Assembly (NCBI GenBank): GCA_020444545.1
Contig: JAHLKT010000004.1
Location: 248,001-312,000, forward strand
DNA from: Desulfarculaceae bacterium
Lineage (GTDB): Bacteria; Desulfobacterota; Desulfarculia; Desulfarculales; Desulfarculaceae
Length of the DNA: 64,000 bases
Direction of reading: 5' to 3'
In this document: one piece after another, positions 1-8,837 of the stretch
How positions within the stretch are numbered: position 1 is the stretch's first letter
Layout of the letters: each line of letters begins with the position of its first letter
Position numbers and translations under genes: made by a program
Notes under the pieces: model-generated
The model's input: only the letters and a program-made list of their open reading frames with translations
Databases searched by the model: none
What the model was told of the DNA's origin: nothing

Positions 1-1
1 C

Positions 2-1120
2 TGCGATCTATTGGAGGAGCAGGGCCTGGAGGTGGCCGAGCTGGCCCCGCCCACCCTGGAAGCCCTGGCCGGACTCTTCCCGGCCTGGATGCCACCCTCC
101 AACCCGGTGGACCTGTGGCCGGCCATGGAGCTGCACGGCGGCTCGGAAACCTTGCACCGGGCGGTGGAGATCGTGGCCCAAGACCCGGGGGTGGACCTTA
201 TGTTTGTGCACTCCTTCCTGGGCGCGGCCAGCAAGGGCATGGACCTGGAAGCCATGCGGGCCGCGGCCCATGGGGGCGGCAAGGCCCTGGCCTTCTGGGG
301 GCTGGGCCTCACCGAGCCCATGAAGGAGTTCGAGGGCCAGGCCCTGGCCGGCGGGGTGCCCCTGTTCGGCGAGATGGCCCGGGCGGTGGATTGCCTGGCC
401 GCGGCCGCCCGCTGGCGCAAGAGCGAGCGCGCTCCCCGGCCCCCGGCCTCGGGCCGGGCCCTGCCCGGCGGCCTGCCCCCGCGCAAGGGCGTATGGGACG
501 AGCACGACTCCAAGCACCTCCTGGCCGCCTGGGACATCCCGGTGGTGGCTGAGACGGCCACGGACGAGCTGGCCGCTGCCCAGGACGCGGCGGCCAAGCT
601 GGGTTGGCCGGTGGTGCTCAAGGGCCTGCTGCCCGGCGAGGTGCACAAAACCGAGAAGGGCCTGGTGGTGCTGGGGGTGCGCGGCCCCGAGGAGTTGGCC
701 GAGCAGTGGGAGCGCCTGCGCGAAGCCATGGACGGCCAGGGACGCATCCTGGTGCAGCGCCAGCAGCGGCCCGACTACGAGCTGATCGCGGGCTATCTGC
801 GCGACCCTCAATTCGGCCCCTGCGTGATGCTGGGCTTGGGCGGGGTGCTGGCCGAGCTGGAGCCGGACGTGGCCTTTGAGCTGGCCCCCCTGGACCACCA
901 ACGCGCCCTGGCCATGCTGGGCCGCCTTCGCGGAGCCAAGCTTCTGGAAGGCTACCGGGGCCAGGCCCCCCTGGACCGCGAGGCCCTGGCCGGGCTGCTC
1001 TGCCGTTTGGGCGACCTGGGCGCCTCCCAACCGGGCATCACCCAGATCGACATCAACCCCGTGGCCGTGGAAAAGGGCGCACCCTTGGCCCTGGACGCCA
1101 GCATCATCTGGGAGGCCTAG
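2..1120 (+). CDS. NDP-forming acyl-CoA synthetase, C-terminal part (5' end outside window)
   Basis: Carboxy-terminal part of an ADP-forming acetate/acyl-CoA ligase, which interconverts acyl-CoA, ADP and phosphate with free acid, CoA and ATP. The frame is already open at base 2, so the start lies outside the window. The first ~130 codons fit the end of the CoA-ligase domain; a Pro/Arg/Gly-rich linker follows near bases 430-490. The rest is an ATP-grasp domain with the loop VLKGLLPGEVHKTEKG and the motifs MLGLGGVLAELEPDVAF and QIDINPVAV. It ends two bases before the next gene, so the two are probably cotranscribed. The family is clear; the acid used is not readable from the sequence. Confidence 0.85.
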   Translation, partial: CDLLEEQGLEVAELAPPTLEALAGLFPAWMPPSNPVDLWPAMELHGGSETLHRAVEIVAQDPGVDLMFVHSFLGAASKGMDLEAMRAAAHGGGKALAFWGLGLTEPMKEFEGQALAGGVPLFGEMARAVDCLAAAARWRKSERAPRPPASGRALPGGLPPRKGVWDEHDSKHLLAAWDIPVVAETATDELAAAQDAAAKLGWPVVLKGLLPGEVHKTEKGLVVLGVRGPEELAEQWERLREAMDGQGRILVQRQQRPDYELIAGYLRDPQFGPCVMLGLGGVLAELEPDVAFELAPLDHQRALAMLGRLRGAKLLEGYRGQAPLDREALAGLLCRLGDLGASQPGITQIDINPVAVEKGAPLALDASIIWEA

Positions 1121-1122
1121 AC

Positions 1123-2241
1123 ATGGACCGGCTTTTCGCGCCTTACGATCTCAAGGGCATTTCCCTGGCCAACCGCCTGGTGCGCTCGGCCACTTTCGAC
1201 AACTCCGGCCGGGGCAGCGGCAAGGTCTCCGACCGCCAGCTGGAGCTGTACGGCGACCTGGCCCGGGGCCAGGTGGGGCTCATCGTTTCGGGCATCATCC
1301 TGGCCCACGAGTCGGGCCGGGTGGCCCTGCGCCAAAACTCCCTGGCCAACGACGAGTGCGTGGCCGACCTGGCCCGCATGACCGAGGTGGTGCACGCCCA
1401 AGGGAGCAAGGTGGCGGCGCAGCTTTTCCACGCCGGGCGCGAGGCGTCCCGCTTCCGCGCCTTCACCCAGGGCGAGCCCGCCTGGGCTCCCTCGCTGCTG
1501 GAGCATGACCCCTACTTCGAGCACCCGCACCGGGCCATGCCCGCCGAGGAGATCGAGGCGGTGGTGGCCGGCTTCGGCGCGGCCGCGCGGCGGGCCCGGG
1601 AGGCGGGCTTTGACGCGGTGCAGGTGCACGGGGCCCACGCCTATCTCTTTGCCCAGTTCCTTTCGCCCCACACCAACCGCCGCGAGGACCAGTGGGGCGG
1701 CGGCCTGGAGGGGCGGCTGCGCCTGCACCTGGAGGTGCTGGCCGCCATCCGCGCCCAGGTGGGGCCGGACTACCCGGTGATGATCAAGCTGGGCCTGGCC
1801 GACGGGTTTACCGGGGGCCTTGAGTTCGACGAGGGCCTGGAGGCGGCCCAGCGGCTGGCCGAGGCGGGCTACGACTGCATCGAGGTGAGCCAGGGCCTGC
1901 GCGGGGCCGACTACAGCGAGACCGAGTTCCGGCCCGAGGACAAGAAGGCTCCGGTGCAGGGCTACTTCCGCGCCTGGGCCGCGGCGGTCAAGGAGCGGGT
2001 AGCGGTGCCGGTGATCGCGGTGGGCGGCCTGCGCACCCCCCAGGCCTGCGCCGAGGCGCTGGCCCAGGGCCAGGCCGACCTGGTGGCCCTGAGCCGCCCC
2101 CTGATCAGCGAGCCCGGCCTGGTGGCCCGCTGGCAAGACGGCGACCACGCCCGCGCCCGCTGCATCTCCTGCAACAAGTGCATGGAGACGATTCTGCAAG
2201 GCAAGCCTCTTAGCTGCATCCTGGAGCGCCGGTCCGGCTGA
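1123..2241 (+). CDS. NADH:flavin oxidoreductase, Old Yellow Enzyme family, with C-terminal Cys motif
   Basis: A 372-residue FMN-dependent TIM-barrel ene-reductase. The substrate-binding pair typical of OYE/YqjM enzymes is visible as H169 and H172, followed by Y174 in a VHGAHAY context. The last 30 residues carry C347, C350, C353 and C365, a C-x2-C-x2-C-x11-C pattern like the 4Fe-4S ligand set of 2,4-dienoyl-CoA reductase-type members. The C-terminal NAD(P)-binding domains of full dienoyl-CoA reductases are absent, so this is a barrel-plus-cluster form. It starts two bases after an acyl-CoA synthetase and precedes a regulator of beta-oxidation genes, which suggests enoyl-CoA or other activated alkene reduction. 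That role is inferred from context. Confidence 0.88.
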   Translation: MDRLFAPYDLKGISLANRLVRSATFDNSGRGSGKVSDRQLELYGDLARGQVGLIVSGIILAHESGRVALRQNSLANDECVADLARMTEVVHAQGSKVAAQLFHAGREASRFRAFTQGEPAWAPSLLEHDPYFEHPHRAMPAEEIEAVVAGFGAAARRAREAGFDAVQVHGAHAYLFAQFLSPHTNRREDQWGGGLEGRLRLHLEVLAAIRAQVGPDYPVMIKLGLADGFTGGLEFDEGLEAAQRLAEAGYDCIEVSQGLRGADYSETEFRPEDKKAPVQGYFRAWAAAVKERVAVPVIAVGGLRTPQACAEALAQGQADLVALSRPLISEPGLVARWQDGDHARARCISCNKCMETILQGKPLSCILERRSG

Positions 2242-2312
2242 GACCCCTGCTCTCCGGCCCGTCCCATCTGGTAGAATTGCCTCAGTTGAAGCCCCCCAAG
2301 CCAGGGACGCTT

Positions 2313-3698
2313 ATGCCCAACAGCACTTGGCGCCAAATCCCGGACTACCTTGTCACCGCGCTCATGGAGTCGCCCCACGAGTCCATGCTGCTCATCGACG
2401 CGGAGGGCAAGATCCGCTTCATGAGCCGCTCCACCGCCGAGTTCTACCAGGTGGACCCGGTGCAGGTGGTGGGCGCCCACATCCACGAGGTGAACCCCGC
2501 TTCCCGTCTGCCCGAGGTGCTCAAGACCGGCAAGGCCGAGGTGGGCTCGGTGCTGCGCATGGCCGGCAAGGAGCGCATCATCGCCCGCATCCCCATCCGC
2601 GACGACGACGGCCGGATTGTGGGCGCATTCGCCAAGCTGGTCTTCTGGCACGTCAAGCGGGTGCGCGAGCTGGTGCGCCAGACCGAGGTGCTGGAGGAGA
2701 AAGTCAATTATTATGAGAAGGAGCTGCAAAACCTCTACTCCTCCCGTTACGACCTTCAGCTGGTGGTGGGCGAATCGCAGCCCATCCAGCAGGCCCGCCA
2801 GGTGGCCACCCAGGCGGCCCAGTCGGACCTGAGCCTTCTCATCACCGGCGAGACCGGCACGGGCAAGGACCTGTTCGCCCGAGCGGTGCACCGCATGAGC
2901 GCCCGCCACAACAAGCCCATCGTCAAGGTTAACTGCGGGGCCATCCCCCATGAGCTGTTCGAGTCGGAGTTCTTCGGCTACCAGGCCGGGGCCTTCACCG
3001 GGGCCAGCCAGCGCGGCAAGCCGGGCAAGTTCGAGCTGGCCAACGAGGGCACCATCTTCCTTGACGAGGTGGGCGAGCTGCCCCTGGCCATGCAGGTGAA
3101 GCTCTTGCGGGTCATCCAGGAGCAGGAGGTGGAGCGCCTGGGCGGCACCAAGCCCCTCAAGCTCAGCTTCCGGGTAATCGCGGCAACCAACCGGGACCTC
3201 AAGGCCATGATGCGCGCGGGCAAGTTCCGCCAGGACCTCTACTACCGCCTGAACATCTTCCACCTGCGCACCCCGGCCTTGCGCGAGATACGCGGCGACA
3301 TCCCCCGCCTGGCCTATCACATCCTCTCGGGCCTGCGCACCGGCAAGCGCCCGGTGCCCGCGCGGGTTTCCCAGGAGGTGATGCAGCTGCTGAGCTCCCA
3401 CGACTGGCCGGGCAATGTGCGCGAACTCAAGAACGTCCTGGAGCGGGCCGCGGCCGTGGCCGGCAGCGGCACCCTGCTCCCGGACCACCTGCCCCCGGAT
3501 TTCCTGGAAGCCGCGCCCCAGAGCAAGGTGGTCTCGCCGGCGCCCCGCTCCCTGAAGGCGGAGATGGCCGAGGCCGAGCGCCAGGCCCTGGAGCGGGCCC
3601 TTAAATACACCGGAGGCAACCGCACCCAAGCGGCGGAGCTGCTGGGCATCCACCGCACCGGCCTGCACCAAAAGATCAAAAAGTATGGCCTGGATTAA
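2313..3698 (+). CDS. PAS-domain sigma-54-dependent transcriptional activator
   Basis: A 461-residue enhancer-binding protein. An N-terminal PAS domain (about residues 15-120) and a short coiled linker precede an AAA+ domain with Walker A GETGTGKD at 179-186 and the sigma-54 contact loop GAFTGA at 226-231. A Fis-type helix-turn-helix (NRTQAAELLGIHRTGL region) closes the protein. ATG 2313 is preferred because AGGGA lies about 7 bases upstream; an in-frame TTG at 2277 lacks such a site. With no receiver domain, the PAS domain is the likely sensor of a small molecule or redox state. The next gene downstream has a perfect -24/-12 promoter, so that operon is the obvious target. Confidence 0.93.
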   Translation: MPNSTWRQIPDYLVTALMESPHESMLLIDAEGKIRFMSRSTAEFYQVDPVQVVGAHIHEVNPASRLPEVLKTGKAEVGSVLRMAGKERIIARIPIRDDDGRIVGAFAKLVFWHVKRVRELVRQTEVLEEKVNYYEKELQNLYSSRYDLQLVVGESQPIQQARQVATQAAQSDLSLLITGETGTGKDLFARAVHRMSARHNKPIVKVNCGAIPHELFESEFFGYQAGAFTGASQRGKPGKFELANEGTIFLDEVGELPLAMQVKLLRVIQEQEVERLGGTKPLKLSFRVIAATNRDLKAMMRAGKFRQDLYYRLNIFHLRTPALREIRGDIPRLAYHILSGLRTGKRPVPARVSQEVMQLLSSHDWPGNVRELKNVLERAAAVAGSGTLLPDHLPPDFLEAAPQSKVVSPAPRSLKAEMAEAERQALERALKYTGGNRTQAAELLGIHRTGLHQKIKKYGLD

Positions 3699-3703
3699 TC
3701 TTG

Positions 3704-3721
3704 TGTATAAATTATTCTACT
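3704..3721 (+). promoter_or_regulatory. candidate activator-binding dyad, site 1
   Basis: TGTATAAATTATTCTACT matches site 3 (3815-3832) at 15 of 18 positions and lies immediately against site 2. It is about 207 bp upstream of the -24 element, a normal distance for an upstream activating sequence. Confidence 0.5.
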
Positions 3722-3739
3722 TGTAGACATTTCTAGACA
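3722..3739 (+). promoter_or_regulatory. candidate activator-binding dyad, site 2
   Basis: TGTAGACATTTCTAGACA abuts site 1 and resembles the reverse complement of site 3 (TGTAGAAATATTTATACA) with four differences. The tandem placement suggests cooperative binding. Confidence 0.45.
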
Positions 3740-3814
3740 CACAGAGACGGACTTTTCGCGCCGAAACAACCCCCTGAAATATCGCATAATTTATCTGAAG
3801 CACCCTCAGTAATA

Positions 3815-3832
3815 TGTATAAATATTTCTACA
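3815..3832 (+). promoter_or_regulatory. candidate activator-binding dyad, site 3 (near-perfect palindrome)
   Basis: TGTATAAATATTTCTACA equals its own reverse complement at 16 of 18 positions (only positions 5 and 14 differ). It is the best conserved of the three dyads and lies about 95 bp before the -24 element. Confidence 0.55.
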
Positions 3833-3927
3833 TACGTGCCCATCCGGCCTCTGCCAAGGCTTGCCCCACGCCGACACCGCAACTATTTTCCATATAGTTA
3901 CCAAGGTTTAGCCGCCAGAGGCCACCA

Positions 3928-3943
3928 TGGCACATCGTTTGCA
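3928..3943 (+). promoter_or_regulatory. sigma-54 (-24/-12) promoter of the beta-oxidation operon
   Basis: TGGCACATCGTTTGCA matches the sigma-54 consensus TGGCAC-N5-TTGCA exactly, with the invariant GG (3929-3930) and GC (3941-3942) separated by the required 10 bp. Transcription should start near 3953-3955, about 75 bases before the GTG start of the acyl-CoA dehydrogenase. The adjacent upstream gene encodes an enhancer-binding protein with GAFTGA. Confidence 0.9.
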
Positions 3944-4030
3944 AACTCTCAGTTCGGCTGTAAAGCGGGTTTATCCCAGCGCGGCCGCCATGCCGCCTTC
4001 CCCTCATATACTTAGAACTGGAGCTTTCAA

Positions 4031-5194
4031 GTGGACTTTGAAATCCCTGAAAATCTTCGCATGATGGTCGACACTGTCAGGCGTTTCGTTAAGCAGGACC
4101 TGGAACCCATCAGCCAGCAGGTTGAAGAGGAAGACCGCATCCCCGAGGAGATCGTGCAGACCATGCGCGAGCTGGGCCTGTTCGGACTGGCCACCAAAGA
4201 GCAGTACGGCGGCCTGGAGGTCGGCTGCCTGGGCGAGTGCCTGGTCTACGAGCAGCTCTCCACGGTCAACGCCTGCTTCCGCACCCGCATCGGCACCAAC
4301 AACGGCATCGGCTCCCAGGGCATCGCCATCGACGGCACCGAGGAGCAACGCGAGAAGTACCTGCCCCCGCTGGCCTCCGGCGAGTGGATCGGCTGCTTCG
4401 CGCTCACCGAGCCCGAGGCCGGCTCCGACGCCTCCAACGTGCAGACCACCGCCGTGCTGGAAGGCGACTCCTGGGTGCTCAACGGCCGCAAGCACTTCAT
4501 CACCAACGGCGACATCGCCGACTGCTCCACCGTCTTCGCCCTCACCGACCGCGCCAAAAAGGCCCGGGGCGGCATCACCGCCTTCGTGGTCGAGAAAACC
4601 GACCCCGGCTTCTTCGTGGGCACCATCGAGCGCAAGATGGGCATGCGCGGCTCACACACCTGCGAGCTGATTTTCGATAACTGCCGCATCCCCAAGGACC
4701 GGGTCATCGGCGGCGACGCCATGATCGGCCAGGGCTTCAAGACCGCCATGAAGACCCTGGACAAGGGCCGCCTGACCATGGGCGCCTCGGCCCTGGGCTC
4801 GGCCCAGAAGCTGCTTGACCTGTCAGTAGAGTACGCCCAGCAGCGGGTGCAGTTCGGCAAGCCCATCGCCGAGTTCCAGGCCATCCAGTTCATGCTGGCC
4901 GAGATGGCCACCCAGATCTACGCCGCCCGCCAGATGCTCTATCACGCCGCCTGGCTCCGCGACACCAAGGGCACTTCGGTGATCAAGGAAGCCTCCATGG
5001 TCAAGCTGTTCTGCACCCAGATGGCCAACCGCGTGGCCGACATGGCGGTGCAGGTGCACGGCGGCATGGGCTACATGAAGGACTTCCCGGTGGAGCGCTT
5101 CTACCGCGACCTTAGGCTCACCCGCATCTACGAGGGCACCGACGAGATCCAAAAGGTGGTCATCGCCCGCAACCTGCTCAAGGGAGGCAAGTAG
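4031..5194 (+). CDS. acyl-CoA dehydrogenase
   Basis: A 387-residue FAD-dependent acyl-CoA dehydrogenase that introduces the alpha,beta double bond of an acyl-CoA in beta-oxidation. The family layout is complete: helical N-domain, middle beta-domain with CFALTEPEAGSDASN, and C-domain with QRVQFGKPIAEFQ and VQVHGGMGYM. E368 in IYEGTDEIQ occupies the catalytic base position of the short/medium-chain class. The start is GTG at 4031 with GGAG 7 bases upstream; no better ATG is available. It is the first gene of a sigma-54-driven operon followed by hydroxyacyl-CoA dehydrogenase, thiolase and ligase. Chain-length preference cannot be read. Confidence 0.95.
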   Translation: MDFEIPENLRMMVDTVRRFVKQDLEPISQQVEEEDRIPEEIVQTMRELGLFGLATKEQYGGLEVGCLGECLVYEQLSTVNACFRTRIGTNNGIGSQGIAIDGTEEQREKYLPPLASGEWIGCFALTEPEAGSDASNVQTTAVLEGDSWVLNGRKHFITNGDIADCSTVFALTDRAKKARGGITAFVVEKTDPGFFVGTIERKMGMRGSHTCELIFDNCRIPKDRVIGGDAMIGQGFKTAMKTLDKGRLTMGASALGSAQKLLDLSVEYAQQRVQFGKPIAEFQAIQFMLAEMATQIYAARQMLYHAAWLRDTKGTSVIKEASMVKLFCTQMANRVADMAVQVHGGMGYMKDFPVERFYRDLRLTRIYEGTDEIQKVVIARNLLKGGK

Positions 5195-5196
5195 CC

Positions 5197-6078
5197 ATGG
5201 CGGTGAAGAACGTATTCATCGTGGGCTCGGGCCTCATGGGCAGCGGCATCGCCCAGGTCTGCGCCCAGGCCGGCCTGAACGCCACCCTGTGCGACGTGTC
5301 CCAGGAGCAGCTGGACAAGGCTGTAAAAAACATCTCCTGGTCCGCGGGCAAGCTCATCGAAAAGGGCAAGGTCCAGGGCACCCTGGACGAGGTAATGGGC
5401 CGTTTGTCCACTTCGGTGGACTACGCCCCGGCCGCCGAGGCCGACCTGGTCATGGAGGTGGTGTTCGAGAACCTGGCGGTCAAGCAGGAGGTCTACGCCA
5501 AGCTGAACGAGGTTATCGGTGACGATTCGCTGGTGGCCAGCAATACAAGCGCGATCCCCATCAGTGAGCTGGCCTCCAGCGTTAAAAATCCCGAGCGCTT
5601 CCTGGGCCTGCACTTCTTCTCGCCGGTGCCCATGATGCAGGCGGTGGAGGTGATCCGGGGCACCCTGACCTCGGACGAGGCCTTTGCCACGGGCCGCGAG
5701 TTCGCCCTGGCCATCGGCAAGGAGCCGATCATGGTCAACCGCGACGTGGCCGGCTTTGTCATCAACCGCATCAACTTCCCCTCCACCATGGAGGCCATGC
5801 GCCTGGTGGAAGCCGGGGTGGCCTCGGTGGAGGACATCGACAAGGGCCTGCGCCTGGCATCGGGCCGCAAGATGGGCATCTTCGAGACCGGCGACATGGT
5901 GGGACTGGACATCACCTTCGGCGCGCTGACCGCCATGTACAACGAGACCGGCGAAGAGCGCTGGTATCCCCCCCTGCTGCTCCGGCGCAAGGTGAAGGCC
6001 GGCCAGCTGGGCCGCAAGGCCGGGGTGGGTTGGTACCGCTACGACGACAAAGGCAACAAGCTCGGTCCGGCCGACTAG
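5197..6078 (+). CDS. 3-hydroxyacyl-CoA (3-hydroxybutyryl-CoA) dehydrogenase
   Basis: A 293-residue NAD(P)-dependent 3-hydroxyacyl-CoA dehydrogenase that oxidises the 3-hydroxyl group to a 3-keto group. The Rossmann motif VGSGLMGSGIA lies at residues 9-19. Catalytic H139 sits in LGLHFFSPVPMMQ, and the C-terminal dimer domain contains RDVAGFVINRINFPSTMEA. Length and architecture match the single-domain butyryl type rather than the fused FadB type. It starts two bases after the acyl-CoA dehydrogenase and 18 bases before the thiolase, clearly one operon. No enoyl-CoA hydratase lies between them; the nearest one starts at 19466. Confidence 0.95.
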   Translation: MAVKNVFIVGSGLMGSGIAQVCAQAGLNATLCDVSQEQLDKAVKNISWSAGKLIEKGKVQGTLDEVMGRLSTSVDYAPAAEADLVMEVVFENLAVKQEVYAKLNEVIGDDSLVASNTSAIPISELASSVKNPERFLGLHFFSPVPMMQAVEVIRGTLTSDEAFATGREFALAIGKEPIMVNRDVAGFVINRINFPSTMEAMRLVEAGVASVEDIDKGLRLASGRKMGIFETGDMVGLDITFGALTAMYNETGEERWYPPLLLRRKVKAGQLGRKAGVGWYRYDDKGNKLGPAD

Positions 6079-6096
6079 ACAGAAAGAGTCACCAGC

Positions 6097-7275
6097 ATGA
6101 AACAACCGGTCATCCTATCCGCCGCGCGCACCCCGGTGGGCCGCTTCGGCGGCACCCTCAAGGCGGTCACCGACAGCGACCTGGGCATCCTGGTTATCAA
6201 AGAGGCCATACAGCGGGCCGGCGTGGAGCCTTCCCAGGTGGACGAGGTCTGCCTGGCCCAGCAATATCGCACCGGCGTGCTGCCCCCCAACATCGCCCGG
6301 CCCATAGCGGTCAACGCGGGGCTGCCTATCGAAAAGCCCCAATACACCGTGTCCCACGCCTGCGGCGGGTCGCTCAAGACGGTGTTTTTGGCCGCTCAGG
6401 CCGTCAAGGCCGGCGACGCCGACCTAATGGTGGCCGGCGGGGTGGAGCATATGTCGGGCGCGGCCTACCTGGTGCCCACCAACCGCTGGGGCTCGCGTTT
6501 GGGCCACGCCAAGATGATCGACCAGCTGGTGCTCTACGATCCCTTGAGCAACAACACCATGGGCGAGACGGCCGAGAACGTGGCAGAGAAGTATTCGGTG
6601 AGCCGCGAGGACCAGGACGCCTTTGCCCTGGACTGCCAGCAAAAGACCAAGCGCGCTCTGGAAACGGGCGTTTTCAACGACGAGGTGGTGGCAGTGCCCA
6701 TCCCGCAGCGCAAGGGCGAGCCCAAGCTCTTCGCGGTTGATGAGCACCCCCGGCCCCAGACCACGGCCGAGGACCTGGCCAAGCTGAAACCGGTGTTCCG
6801 CAAAGGCGGCTCGGTGACCGCCGGCAACTCCAGCGGCATGAACGACGGAGCCTCTGCGGTGGTGGTGGCCTCGGCCGAGCGGGCCCAAGAGCTGGGCACA
6901 AAGCCCCTGGCCGCCATCCTGGGCTACGCCACCGTGGGCGTGGAGCCCTCCCTCATGGGCATCGGCCCCATCGACGCCACCCGTCAGGTCTTGGCCAAGA
7001 CCGGCCTGGCCCTGGGCGACATCGATCTGGTCGAGCTCAACGAGGCCTTTGCCAGCCAGTCCCTGGCCTGCATCCGCGAGCTGGGTCTGGACCAGGAAAA
7101 GGTCAACGTAAACGGAGGGGCCATCGCCCTGGGCCACCCCATCAGCGCCACCGGCGGGGTGATCCTCACCAAGCTCATCTATGAGATGAAACGCTCGCAA
7201 AAGGAGCTGGGTCTGGCAACCATGTGCGTGGGGGGCGGCATGGGCGTGGCCATTCTGATCAAAAATCTGGCTTAG
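6097..7275 (+). CDS. acetyl-CoA acyltransferase (thiolase)
   Basis: A 392-residue thiolase that cleaves 3-ketoacyl-CoA with CoA or, in reverse, condenses acyl-CoAs. The nucleophile is C89 in [11 protein letters not shown]347 lies in [10 protein letters not shown] and the second active-site cysteine C377 in MCVGGGMG, all at family positions. AGAGTCACC precedes the ATG start. The family's usual CASG around the nucleophile reads CGGS here, a tolerated variant. It is third in the beta-oxidation operon and is followed by a strong GC-rich hairpin before the ligase gene. Confidence 0.95.
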   Translation: MKQPVILSAARTPVGRFGGTLKAVTDSDLGILVIKEAIQRAGVEPSQVDEVCLAQQYRTGVLPPNIARPIAVNAGLPIEKPQYTVSHACGGSLKTVFLAAQAVKAGDADLMVAGGVEHMSGAAYLVPTNRWGSRLGHAKMIDQLVLYDPLSNNTMGETAENVAEKYSVSREDQDAFALDCQQKTKRALETGVFNDEVVAVPIPQRKGEPKLFAVDEHPRPQTTAEDLAKLKPVFRKGGSVTAGNSSGMNDGASAVVVASAERAQELGTKPLAAILGYATVGVEPSLMGIGPIDATRQVLAKTGLALGDIDLVELNEAFASQSLACIRELGLDQEKVNVNGGAIALGHPISATGGVILTKLIYEMKRSQKELGLATMCVGGGMGVAILIKNLA

Positions 7276-7281
7276 TAATTT

Positions 7282-7309
7282 GGGGGCCTGGCCTCGCGGT
7301 CAGGCCCCC
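7282..7309 (+). other. intercistronic GC-rich hairpin without T-run
   Basis: GGGGGCCTG pairs with CAGGCCCCC over 9 bp with an 11-base loop, just after the thiolase stop codon. No T-run follows (the next bases are CACAGGGG), so it is more likely an mRNA processing or stability element than a Rho-independent terminator. It may lower expression of the ligase relative to the first three genes. Confidence 0.5.
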
Positions 7310-7332
7310 CACAGGGGTTAGAGGGGTTGCCC

Positions 7333-8829
7333 TTGAACATCGCCAAACTGCTTCGAGACACCGCACAGCGGGTGCCCCAGCGCCCGGCGGTCATCTTCGG
7401 TGACCGTTCCATTACCTACGCACAATACGACCAGATGAGCGACGCCCTGGCCTGGGGCCTCAAGGAGCAAGGTCTCGAACCCGGCCAGGTCTGTGTGCTC
7501 ATGATGCCCAACTCCCTGGAGTGGGTCATCGCCTACTACGCCCTGGCCAAGCTGGGCGCGGCGGTGCTGCCGGTCAACTTCCTTTACCGCTCCGAAGAGC
7601 TCAAACACATCTTCAGCGACTCCGGGGCCCGGGCCTTCATCGGCCACGCCGACCACCTGAAGTATGCGGGGCCGGTGCTGGAGGAAATACCCCAGATCGA
7701 CATCCGCGCGGTGGCGGGCGATTCTCCCGAGGGCTTTTTGCCCTTCGAGAGCCTGATGCGCGATAACGGCCCCTACCCCATTTATCCGAGCGACAACGAC
7801 GACACCTGGGCCATCATCTACACCTCGGGCACCACCGGCCTGCCCAAGGGGGCCATGCTCAGCCACCACAACCTGGCCAGCAACGCTCAGATCATCTCGG
7901 ACATGCGCTCCACGGACCGCGATGCCATCAGCCTGGGCGTGCTTCCCCTGTTCCACATTTTCGGCCAGACCTCAAGCCTCAACTCATCGGTGTACCTGGG
8001 CCTCACCCTGCGCCTGTGGGAGCACTTCGACCCGGACGAGACCTTCCGGGCCATAGAGGAGCTGGACAAGGCCATCCTCATCGCGGTGCCCACCATCTAC
8101 AACCGCCTGGCCGAGATGGCCGTGAACCACCCGCCCAAGCGCTCGTGCTTGCAGTTCGCCATCTCCGGCGGGGCCTCCCTGCCGGTGGAGGTGCTCAGGC
8201 GCTTCGAAAAGGCCTACGGCGCCACCATCTACGAGGGCTACGGCCTCACCGAGTGCTCGCCGGTATGCGTGGAAAACCCTTACGGCAAGCCCACCAGGCC
8301 CGGCTCCATCGGGCGGCCCATCCCAGGCTTCCAGGCCCGCATCGTGGACGAGATGGACCAGGACGTGGCCAAGGGCGAGGTTGGCGAGCTGATCATCCAG
8401 GGCCCCGGCGTGATGAAGGGCTATCTGAATCAGCCCGCGGCCACGGCCGCGACGCTCAAGGGCGGCTGGCTGCACACCGGCGACATGGCCCGCCAGGACG
8501 ACGACGACTACATCTACATCGTGGACCGCAAGAAAGAGATGATCATCCGGGGTGGCTACAACGTGTACCCCCGCGAGATCGAAGAGGTGCTCTACAAGCA
8601 TCCGGCCGTGTTGGAAGCGGCGGTGCTGGGCGTGCCCCACGATGACCTGGGCGAAGAGATCGCCGCCATGGTCGCCCTGCGGCCCGGCGTGGAAGCCACC
8701 CCCGAGGAGATCCGCGACTTTGTCAAGGAACGGGTGGCTCCCTACAAATACCCCCGCATCGTGCGCTTGGTGGGCGAGCTGCCCAAGACTCACACCGGCA
8801 AGGTGCTAAAGAGGGCGATCACACTATAG
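7333..8829 (+). CDS. acyl-CoA synthetase, AMP-forming (fatty-acid--CoA ligase type)
   Basis: An AMP-forming acyl-CoA ligase of about 498 residues that activates a carboxylic acid with ATP and CoA. Core motifs are intact: P-loop YTSGTTGLPKG, YEGYGLTECSP, WLHTGDMA, the hinge DRKKEMIIRGGYNVYP and the catalytic lysine in LPKTHTGKVLKR. TTG 7333 is chosen because GAGGGG lies 6 bases upstream; TTG 7327 would abut that site with no spacing. It is the last gene of the operon and is followed by a clear terminator. It would supply acyl-CoA for the upstream enzymes. The substrate (fatty, medium-chain or aryl acid) is undetermined. Confidence 0.92.
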   Translation: MNIAKLLRDTAQRVPQRPAVIFGDRSITYAQYDQMSDALAWGLKEQGLEPGQVCVLMMPNSLEWVIAYYALAKLGAAVLPVNFLYRSEELKHIFSDSGARAFIGHADHLKYAGPVLEEIPQIDIRAVAGDSPEGFLPFESLMRDNGPYPIYPSDNDDTWAIIYTSGTTGLPKGAMLSHHNLASNAQIISDMRSTDRDAISLGVLPLFHIFGQTSSLNSSVYLGLTLRLWEHFDPDETFRAIEELDKAILIAVPTIYNRLAEMAVNHPPKRSCLQFAISGGASLPVEVLRRFEKAYGATIYEGYGLTECSPVCVENPYGKPTRPGSIGRPIPGFQARIVDEMDQDVAKGEVGELIIQGPGVMKGYLNQPAATAATLKGGWLHTGDMARQDDDDYIYIVDRKKEMIIRGGYNVYPREIEEVLYKHPAVLEAAVLGVPHDDLGEEIAAMVALRPGVEATPEEIRDFVKERVAPYKYPRIVRLVGELPKTHTGKVLKRAITL

Positions 8830-8837
8830 GGGAACTT

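Larger units (their letters stand above)
3699..4030 (+). promoter_or_regulatory. 332-bp regulatory region between sigma-54 activator and beta-oxidation operon
   Basis: The longest gene-free stretch in the plus-strand half. It is noticeably AT-richer than its surroundings. It holds three TGTA-containing 18-bp dyads (3704-3721, 3722-3739, 3815-3832) and a -24/-12 promoter (3928-3943). No ORF or terminator with a T-run is visible. The arrangement (distal paired sites, a proximal site about 95 bp before the promoter) is what enhancer-binding proteins usually need. Confidence 0.8.

Noticed and set aside
8-1030. A 340-codon minus-strand frame at the window start
   Set aside because: The opposite frame carries ATP-grasp motifs; the antisense product is Gln/His/Gly-rich low complexity with no domain.
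2266-2290. TGGTAGAATTGC upstream of the activator gene as a second sigma-54 promoter
   Set aside because: GG and GC are only about 7 bp apart; sigma-54 needs 10.
7282-7309. The hairpin after the thiolase as operon terminator
   Set aside because: No T-run on the sense side, and the ligase gene with a proper terminator follows directly.
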